Below, piece after piece: positions 1-5,712 of a DNA stretch of 21,309 nt (position 1 is its first letter; each line of letters starts with the position of its first letter). Origin of the DNA: an uncultured Candidatus Altimarinota bacterium (GTDB lineage Bacteria; Patescibacteriota; Gracilibacteria; CAIRYL01). The DNA lies in assembly GCA_947311645.1 (NCBI GenBank), contig CAMZKZ010000035.1:1-21309 (forward strand), given 5' to 3'. A model generated the notes under the pieces. The model was given only the letters and a program-made list of their open reading frames with translations. It was not told the DNA's origin and searched no databases. A program made the translations under genes and the position numbers.

Positions 1-99
1 ACTCATTTATGGGAAGAGTCTGCTCTCGCCTATTCTCTTTTTGCATTATTGGGAATTATTCTTGAACGGTATAAAAATACTACAAAACACATGCATTAA
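1..99 (+). CDS. 3' end of an unidentified protein (partial, truncated by window edge)
   Basis: Frame 1 is open from the first base to a TAA at 97-99, giving 32 residues. It begins THLWEESALAY, continues through a hydrophobic stretch (about SLFALLGIIL) and ends in a basic tail, RYKNTTKHMH. This reads like a last membrane helix with a short positively charged tail, so a membrane protein is possible. The fragment is too short to name a family; a faint resemblance to the C-terminus of FTR1-type permeases is not enough to claim. An open frame of 33 codons is only mildly unexpected by chance in such AT-rich DNA. The hydrophobic helix and the exact abutment with the opposing gene support a real gene end. 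Confidence 0.5.
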   Translation, partial: THLWEESALAYSLFALLGIILERYKNTTKHMH

Positions 100-1079
100 T
101 CTCTTCCATATTTGCTTTTGAGATCTTTAATTTCTTGTTCTGTTTTTTCTAGAGTTTGTTCTAATTTTTCTAGATCTTTTTCATTTTTATTTGATCTATT
201 ATCTATTTCTACTCTTTCCTTTTCACTTTGACCTCCTTCATTTTCTAAATACTCTATTAGAGTAGAAATAGACTCCCTATCTTCCTCTTTACTCAATATC
301 TTTTTCTCCACATTCTTTTTACTTCTCTCAAGAGTGTGTAACTCTTTTACATAAGCGTTTGTTTCTTCTAATAATAGAGGTATAAAATCTTTAGTCAGAA
401 AGTTTTTATTAGTATTATCAATATTTTCAATTTTTATTTTATTAACTAATTTAGTTATAATACTCTTCTGTTTATCCTCAAGTGTTTTCCCTAATAATTC
501 CACCAAAGCATTATATTTTTTATCATATTCAATGTGTTCTTTCAGAATATCAGATATTATCATTTTACCATCCTTATTTGCCTGCGTCCGTAAAATATTG
601 TTCTTGATATCATTCTTTTCCATATTAGACCTCCCTAGTTCCTTCATATAATCTGGAGAACCAATAGAGATAGAGGGAGTGGATACTAAATTTTCCCCCT
701 CTTTTATTGCTTTGAATACATTATCTAAAGAATCTTTATCTAAACTTGATATTTTAAAAGTTTTTTCATCGAGTTCTCTTAAATATTCCTTCTTTTTATC
801 TTTTAATTCTTGAAGATCTTCTTCATATTTCTCCTCCGCATCTATCAACTCCTGAGTTACTTCTGCAGTCATCATTTTTAATAACAATACTGAACGCAAT
901 TCTTTTTGTTCCTTCGCTATTGTTATCTCTTCTTTTCCTTTTAGAGTTTGTACTTCTTTTGTTGTTAGAGCAGAAGTATTTCTATCAGGAGCACTCCTTG
1001 GAGCATTTTCAAAAAGAACTCTTTTTTCAAAAAAAATATTCGTACCAATCTCTTCCGTGTGTATGTGTGTAAAAAGCAT
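96..1079 (-). CDS. Lysine/glutamate-rich coiled-coil protein of unknown function (327 aa)
   Basis: I do not recognise the family. The N-terminal 50 residues are low in charge and Ser/Thr/Pro-containing (for example ENAPRSAPDRNTSALTTKE) and look disordered. Residues about 55-110 and 240-325 are strongly charged with leucine/isoleucine heptad spacing, typical of long coiled coils; between them lies a mixed Lys/Asn-rich stretch. There is no signal peptide, membrane segment or catalytic motif that I can see. The ATG at 1079 is the first in frame after a good TATAAT hexamer (1108-1113), which would leave a leader of about 22 bases without a Shine-Dalgarno sequence. The stop overlaps the stop of the converging gene. 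The gene diverges from fbp over a 144-base spacer. A structural or partner-binding role is possible, but nothing in the sequence shows it. Confidence 0.8.
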   Translation of the reverse strand: MLFTHIHTEEIGTNIFFEKRVLFENAPRSAPDRNTSALTTKEVQTLKGKEEITIAKEQKELRSVLLLKMMTAEVTQELIDAEEKYEEDLQELKDKKKEYLRELDEKTFKISSLDKDSLDNVFKAIKEGENLVSTPSISIGSPDYMKELGRSNMEKNDIKNNILRTQANKDGKMIISDILKEHIEYDKKYNALVELLGKTLEDKQKSIITKLVNKIKIENIDNTNKNFLTKDFIPLLLEETNAYVKELHTLERSKKNVEKKILSKEEDRESISTLIEYLENEGGQSEKERVEIDNRSNKNEKDLEKLEQTLEKTEQEIKDLKSKYGRD

Positions 1080-1107
1080 AGTATTTATAGTATTAAAATT
1101 ACCTCAT

Positions 1108-1113
1108 ATTATA
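1108..1113 (-). promoter_or_regulatory. Putative -10 box for the coiled-coil gene
   Basis: The hexamer reads TATAAT on the - strand, 28 bases before the ATG at 1079. Transcription would start near 1101, leaving about 22 bases of leader. No convincing -35 element is seen. It sits beside the sequence ATACCATATTT, which is repeated in inverted orientation near the fbp promoter. Confidence 0.5.
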
Positions 1114-1175
1114 ATACCATATTTCTAGAACATAGTAAAATATAAAAATTTTATTCTCTATTGTGCAAAATATGG

Positions 1176-1191
1176 TATGCTATCCATAGCA
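1176..1191 (+). promoter_or_regulatory. Putative fbp -10 box overlapping a small palindrome
   Basis: A TATGCT hexamer at 1176-1181 is a plausible -10 box, giving a start near 1188 and a leader of about 36 bases. It overlaps a perfect 6-2-6 inverted repeat, TGCTAT-CC-ATAGCA (1178-1191), which could be an operator. The same TATGCT hexamer occurs upstream of valS (2181-2186), hup (16524-16529) and pepN (21210-21215, - strand). A second possible -10, AATACT at 1198-1203, would give a leader of about 14 bases. Confidence 0.35.
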
Positions 1192-1223
1192 AAAAATAAT
1201 ACTTTTTTATTTCCCCTTTTTCT

Positions 1224-2153
1224 ATGCAATCTCTTCATAACTTTTTATTTGAATATAATAAAAAACATAATGCTATTTCACCACAGTTACAACGCGTTAT
1301 TGTAGAAATAATGCGAGCAAGTAAATATGCAGAACATGCTATTCGAACAGAAGAAACAGGAAAAAGTGGCGAAACAAATATTCAAGGAGAAGAACAACTT
1401 GCTCTCGATATTAAATGTGATCAAATTTTTTGTAATATTTTATCTGATTCTGAACTTATTGCACAATTTGCCTCAGAAGAACAAGAAAATGCAGTAAGTA
1501 TAAATGGAGAAACAGGATTTTACTCTGTTGCGTTTGATCCTTTAGATGGTTCTTCACTTTTAGATACAAATGGGTGTGTAGGAACAATTTTTGGAATTTG
1601 GGAAGGAAATGGATTTATTGGAAAATCTGGAAACGATTTAGTTGCAGCGGGATACATTCAATACGGACCACGAACAACTGCAATGATTTCGTTTGCAGGA
1701 AAAACACACGAATTTACCCTTTCTGAAATTGGAGAATATCATTTATCAAAAGAAAATATAGAAATTGAAGAAAATGCTAAAATTTTTGCAATGGGAAATT
1801 TACGAGCAAGCACAGAACGACCAGAGTATAAAAAAGCACTTGATTACTTTTTAGAAAAGAAAAAAACCTTACGATATTCTGGAGGAATGGTTCCAGATAT
1901 AAACTCTATTCTTTGTAAACAATCTGGAATTTTTACATACCCAAGTCATAGTGCATACCCAAAAGGGAAATTACGATTATTATACGAATGTGCACCAATG
2001 GCATATATAATGAATAATGCAAAAGCAAGTGCTGTAGATGAATTTGGAAAGAATATTTCTGATATACAAATAACAGAACTGCATCAACGAACTTCTATTC
2101 TTCTCGGAAGCACAAAGAGTGTAGAAAAAGTAGTAGAAATACTTAACTCATAA
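1224..2153 (+). CDS. fbp: Class I fructose-1,6-bisphosphatase
   Basis: The enzyme hydrolyses fructose-1,6-bisphosphate to fructose-6-phosphate and phosphate, the committed step of gluconeogenesis, in the cytosol. At 309 aa it is slightly shorter than typical class I enzymes (about 330). Visible motifs are the metal-binding EE pair at residues 85-86, the signature FDPLDGSS at 104-111 followed by a GTIFGIWEG-like strand (120-128), and the substrate-binding KLRLLYECAPMA at 249-260 with the metal-ligand Glu in LYE. The C-terminal TELHQR (284-289) is also typical of the family. The start is the first ATG, preceded by a pyrimidine-rich stretch and no Shine-Dalgarno sequence. valS follows 68 bases later with its own TATAAT box. 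With ppdK in the same window this points to a gluconeogenic direction of carbon flow. A sedoheptulose-bisphosphatase activity cannot be excluded from sequence. Confidence 0.95.
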   Translation: MQSLHNFLFEYNKKHNAISPQLQRVIVEIMRASKYAEHAIRTEETGKSGETNIQGEEQLALDIKCDQIFCNILSDSELIAQFASEEQENAVSINGETGFYSVAFDPLDGSSLLDTNGCVGTIFGIWEGNGFIGKSGNDLVAAGYIQYGPRTTAMISFAGKTHEFTLSEIGEYHLSKENIEIEENAKIFAMGNLRASTERPEYKKALDYFLEKKKTLRYSGGMVPDINSILCKQSGIFTYPSHSAYPKGKLRLLYECAPMAYIMNNAKASAVDEFGKNISDIQITELHQRTSILLGSTKSVEKVVEILNS

Positions 2154-2175
2154 AAAAGAAATTTTTTTTTCGCTT

Positions 2176-2186
2176 TATAATATGCT
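2176..2186 (+). promoter_or_regulatory. Putative valS promoter -10 region
   Basis: A consensus TATAAT lies at 2176-2181, directly followed by an overlapping TATGCT (2181-2186). The start of transcription would be near 2188-2193, leaving a leader of about 30 bases before the ATG at 2222. No clear -35 box or Shine-Dalgarno sequence is visible. The box lies only 23 bases after the fbp stop, so valS may also be read from the fbp promoter. Confidence 0.5.
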
Positions 2187-2221
2187 AATATTCTTGTAAT
2201 TTTTATACTTAAAGAAATTAT

Positions 2222-5200
2222 ATGAAAACAGCATACGAAGCACAAAAATATGAAAAAAATATATTGAAAAAATGGAAAAATAACAATGTATCTCAACCAG
2301 AAACCAAAGAACAAAACGTTAAAAAATCAGGAAAAAAAATCTCTGATAACACTTTTTGTGTACCAATTCCACCACCAAATGTAACAGGACAACTTCATTT
2401 AGGACATGCCATGATGCTTGTTATTCAAGATATTATGACACGATATAATCGAATGAATGGAACTCCATCATTATGGGTACCTGGTACAGACCATGCAGCT
2501 ATTGCAACAGAAACTGTTGTTTTAAAAAATTTAGGAGTGCCTTCACGAGAAGAATTTTCTCGTGAAGAGTTTTTAGAAAAATGTTTTGAACATACAAAAA
2601 ATACTCATGCAACTATTTCTGGACAAGTTGAAAAAATGGGAGCAACATGCGATTTTTCACGAGAACGATTCACAATGGATTTCGGAATGAGTAATGCAGT
2701 GCAAAAAATCTTTTCAGATTTATATGCTCATAATTTAATTGTACGAGGATACCGAATGATTAACTGGTCTACGGGTGCACAATCTGTTTTATCAGATGAT
2801 GAATTGGAATACGAAGACCAGAAAGATACATTTTGTTATATAAAATGTGGAAAATTTGTAATGGGAACAGTGCGTGCCGAAACAAAATGTGCAGACTCTC
2901 CTCTTGTTTTGCACCCAAACGAAAATTATGTAAAAGCAAAATTTACAAATTCTGATGCTATTTCTGAAGAATTTATCTTTTCAGAAGTATTATTTGATGA
3001 TGAAGAAAGACGAACAAAAATTTTTAATCAACTTGACCCAAACGGAACATGGGAAAAAATATCTGTACATCAGGGAAAAGAATTTGAAGGAGAAGAATTT
3101 TCATACCAAACATATTCTGGAAAAAGAAATTTCTTTGTATTATGTGACGATGAAGTAATTGATATAAACAAAGGAACTGGAGCAATGACAATTTCAGTAT
3201 GCCATTCTGCAGATGATTATTTACTTGCAAAAAAGTATCCTGAAAAATTAAAAGACTATTATACCGAAAAAATAGATTTTTACGGGAAAATGACAAAAAT
3301 TGCAGGAGAACTCGAAGGTGTCGAAGTAAAAATTGCACGAAAACGAGCGGTAAAACTCATGCAAGCACAAAATCTTATTGTAGGTCTCGAAAAAGATTAT
3401 CTGCATAATGTTCCTCTTTGCTATAGAACAGGGTGCGTAATTGAACCAATGATTTCACCTCAATGGTTTATTGATGTAAATAAAAAATTTAATTGGGTAG
3501 AAGGAGTGGGAGTCGTAAATAATAGACATGACCATAGTTCAGATACAATTCAACAAAAATCATTAAAAGAATTAACATCAGAAGCAATAAATAGGGGGGA
3601 ATATAATAAAAATTCAGATTTAGTAAATTTAGTACCAAATAGATTTACGAAAATTTATGACCAATGGATAGATAACCTGCAAGATTGGTGTATTTCTCGA
3701 CAAATTTGGTGGGGACATCAAATCCCAATTTGGTATGATACCGATGGAAATCAGCATGTTGCACAAGAGCAAACAGTATTATTTACACGACATGGAGAAA
3801 GTGAAAATAATGTAAACAAAATAATTTGTGGAGACTCGCCTCTTACGGCAAAAGGAATTTCTCAAGCCGAAGAAGCAGGAAAAATATTACAACAGCGAAA
3901 TATTACAAAGATTATTTCATCTCCAGCAGAAAGAGCATTGCATACGGCTACCATCATTGGGAAAAATATTGCATACTCAGAAGAAATAGAAACATGGGAT
4001 ATTTTAAAAGAATTTCATGCTGGAAAATATGAAAATCAACCAATAGATGAAACATCAAATAAAACTGCTCTTGAAAAAATATTGGAAGATGATGGATATG
4101 ATGCAATTGAACCATATGTACGCATTGCAGAAAGATTTTGGGAAAAAATAAAAACAGTAGAAACCGATGGAGAAATTTTAATTGTTTCGCATAATGCACT
4201 TACAAGTTTTTTATTTGCAGTAAAAAATGGAGCAACAAAAGAAACAATTGTAGAACATTGGAAACGGTGGAAAATGGATAACTGTGAAATAAAAGAATCA
4301 CTCGTAATGATTCCACCACAAGGACACCAAAATATGAGACAAGATGAAGACACACTTGATACATGGTTTTCTTCTGCACTATGGCCATTTTCAACTCTTG
4401 GTTGGCCAGATAAAACACCCGATTTTGATAAATTTTTTCCGACTTCTGTTTTAGAAACAGGACACGATATTTTATTTTTCTGGGTAGCACGAATGATTAT
4501 GTTTTCTCGATTTACTACGGGGAAAAACCCTTTTTCAGATGTGTATCTTCATGGACTTGTATGTGATGAACACGGAAAAAAAATGAGTAAATCAAAAGGA
4601 AACGGAATTGATCCACTTGAAATGATTGAAAAATTTGGAACAGACGCCGTACGAATGTCTTTGATTGTAGGAACAACACCTGGAAATCAAGTAAGTTTAG
4701 GAGAGAAAAAAATTGAAGGATTTCGAAATTTTGCAAATAAATTATGGAATGTTGCACGATATATTCTAAGTATCAAAAATAACGAACACGACTGTGCATC
4801 TCCAAAAGAAAAATCGTTGCCAGAAAAATGGATTTTATCAAAAACGCAAACCTTAATTGAAGAAGTACGAACAGGAATTGAAAATCATAAATATGGAGAA
4901 GTAGGACAAAAATTATACGATTTTACATGGAACGATGTTGCCGATTGGGCAATTGAATCTTCAAAATCTACATCTTCTCCTAGCGTAGGAAATACCCTAA
5001 AAGAAGTGCTCGAAACACTCTTAAAACTTCTTCACCCATATACTCCGTTTGTAACCGAACAAATTTGGGAAGAAATAGGAAATACAAATCTTCTTGCTCT
5101 CGAAGATTTTCCAGAGGTAATAGAAGAATATAAAAATACTGAAGCAGAAGAAAAATTTGAAATATTTCAAAATGTAACGGCTAAAATTCGTTCGTTGCGT

Positions 5201-5605
5201 TCTGCTGCAAAAGTTGATCCTGTAAAAAAAATAAAAGCAATTCTGTATGTAAAAAATACAGAAACATTGCAAGAACTTCAAAAAACAAGCGAAACAATAC
5301 AATCATTAGCGCGTTTAGAAAGTCTTACATTTATTACATCTCCCGAAGAAAAGCCAAACGAAGAATGTATTTCTGATATTATAAATGCAACAGAAATATT
5401 TCTTCCCCTTGCAGGAATGCTGGATATGGAAAAAGAAAAAGTACGAAAAGAAAAAGAATTGGAAAATGCAAAAAAAATTCTTAAAAACCTTGAAGGGAGA
5501 ATTGCTAATAAAAAATATATGGATAATGCTCCAGAAAATTTAGTACAACAAACAATGAAGCAATACGAAGAAATAAAAGAAAAAATTGCTGTTTTAGAAA
5601 AATAA
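2222..5605 (+). CDS. valS: Valyl-tRNA synthetase with an inserted histidine-phosphatase domain
   Basis: This class I synthetase charges tRNA-Val with valine. Signature elements are present: PPPNVTG with HLGH at residues 59-62, the CP1 editing domain (about 200-400), DWCISRQIWWGH before residue 505, DEDTLDTWFSS from 708, KMSKS at 787-791, an anticodon-binding domain and a C-terminal coiled-coil arm (about 1065-1127). At 1127 aa it is about 200 residues longer than usual. Residues about 519-695 replace the short linker of normal ValRS with a histidine-phosphatase domain: RHGES at 523-527 (R523, nucleophile H524), DSPLTAKG from 538, a second Arg in SSPAERALHTA (R571), a likely acid in E597 or E604, and a second His in VSHNALTSFL (H657). 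Before it is a smaller extra loop (about 426-470). The editing motifs differ from the usual ones: TVRAET replaces TTRPET, and HSADD replaces HDPND. Frame and codon choice are continuous across the insert, so this is one protein and not a frameshift. Confidence 0.95.
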   Translation: MKTAYEAQKYEKNILKKWKNNNVSQPETKEQNVKKSGKKISDNTFCVPIPPPNVTGQLHLGHAMMLVIQDIMTRYNRMNGTPSLWVPGTDHAAIATETVVLKNLGVPSREEFSREEFLEKCFEHTKNTHATISGQVEKMGATCDFSRERFTMDFGMSNAVQKIFSDLYAHNLIVRGYRMINWSTGAQSVLSDDELEYEDQKDTFCYIKCGKFVMGTVRAETKCADSPLVLHPNENYVKAKFTNSDAISEEFIFSEVLFDDEERRTKIFNQLDPNGTWEKISVHQGKEFEGEEFSYQTYSGKRNFFVLCDDEVIDINKGTGAMTISVCHSADDYLLAKKYPEKLKDYYTEKIDFYGKMTKIAGELEGVEVKIARKRAVKLMQAQNLIVGLEKDYLHNVPLCYRTGCVIEPMISPQWFIDVNKKFNWVEGVGVVNNRHDHSSDTIQQKSLKELTSEAINRGEYNKNSDLVNLVPNRFTKIYDQWIDNLQDWCISRQIWWGHQIPIWYDTDGNQHVAQEQTVLFTRHGESENNVNKIICGDSPLTAKGISQAEEAGKILQQRNITKIISSPAERALHTATIIGKNIAYSEEIETWDILKEFHAGKYENQPIDETSNKTALEKILEDDGYDAIEPYVRIAERFWEKIKTVETDGEILIVSHNALTSFLFAVKNGATKETIVEHWKRWKMDNCEIKESLVMIPPQGHQNMRQDEDTLDTWFSSALWPFSTLGWPDKTPDFDKFFPTSVLETGHDILFFWVARMIMFSRFTTGKNPFSDVYLHGLVCDEHGKKMSKSKGNGIDPLEMIEKFGTDAVRMSLIVGTTPGNQVSLGEKKIEGFRNFANKLWNVARYILSIKNNEHDCASPKEKSLPEKWILSKTQTLIEEVRTGIENHKYGEVGQKLYDFTWNDVADWAIESSKSTSSPSVGNTLKEVLETLLKLLHPYTPFVTEQIWEEIGNTNLLALEDFPEVIEEYKNTEAEEKFEIFQNVTAKIRSLRSAAKVDPVKKIKAILYVKNTETLQELQKTSETIQSLARLESLTFITSPEEKPNEECISDIINATEIFLPLAGMLDMEKEKVRKEKELENAKKILKNLEGRIANKKYMDNAPENLVQQTMKQYEEIKEKIAVLEK

Positions 5606-5647
5606 TCGTTTACACACGCTTCTAAAATATATGAAAATACATGAAAC

Positions 5648-5684
5648 AAAGTATGCAAAGATAAAATTCTTGCATACTTTTTTC
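5648..5684. terminator. Hairpin terminator between convergent valS and uvrC
   Basis: A perfect 11-bp stem, AAAGTATGCAA (5648-5658) with TTGCATACTTT (5670-5680), closes an 11-base loop and runs into a T stretch on the + strand, a good intrinsic terminator for valS. Read from the other side, the stem is followed by TTTGTTTC, so it may also stop uvrC transcripts, which end upstream at 5713. Confidence 0.85.
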
Positions 5685-5712
5685 ATAGTTTTTTTTATAG
5701 TTTTTAAGTATC

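Noticed and set aside
2149..2170. A6-GAAA-T6 as a terminator after fbp
   Set aside because: The stem would be only A:T pairs and the run is common in this DNA; too weak to call.
3782..4340. Phosphatase domain as a separate gene or frameshift artefact inside valS
   Set aside because: The frame is continuous with both ValRS halves, there is no start or stop at the borders, and codon use matches the flanks.
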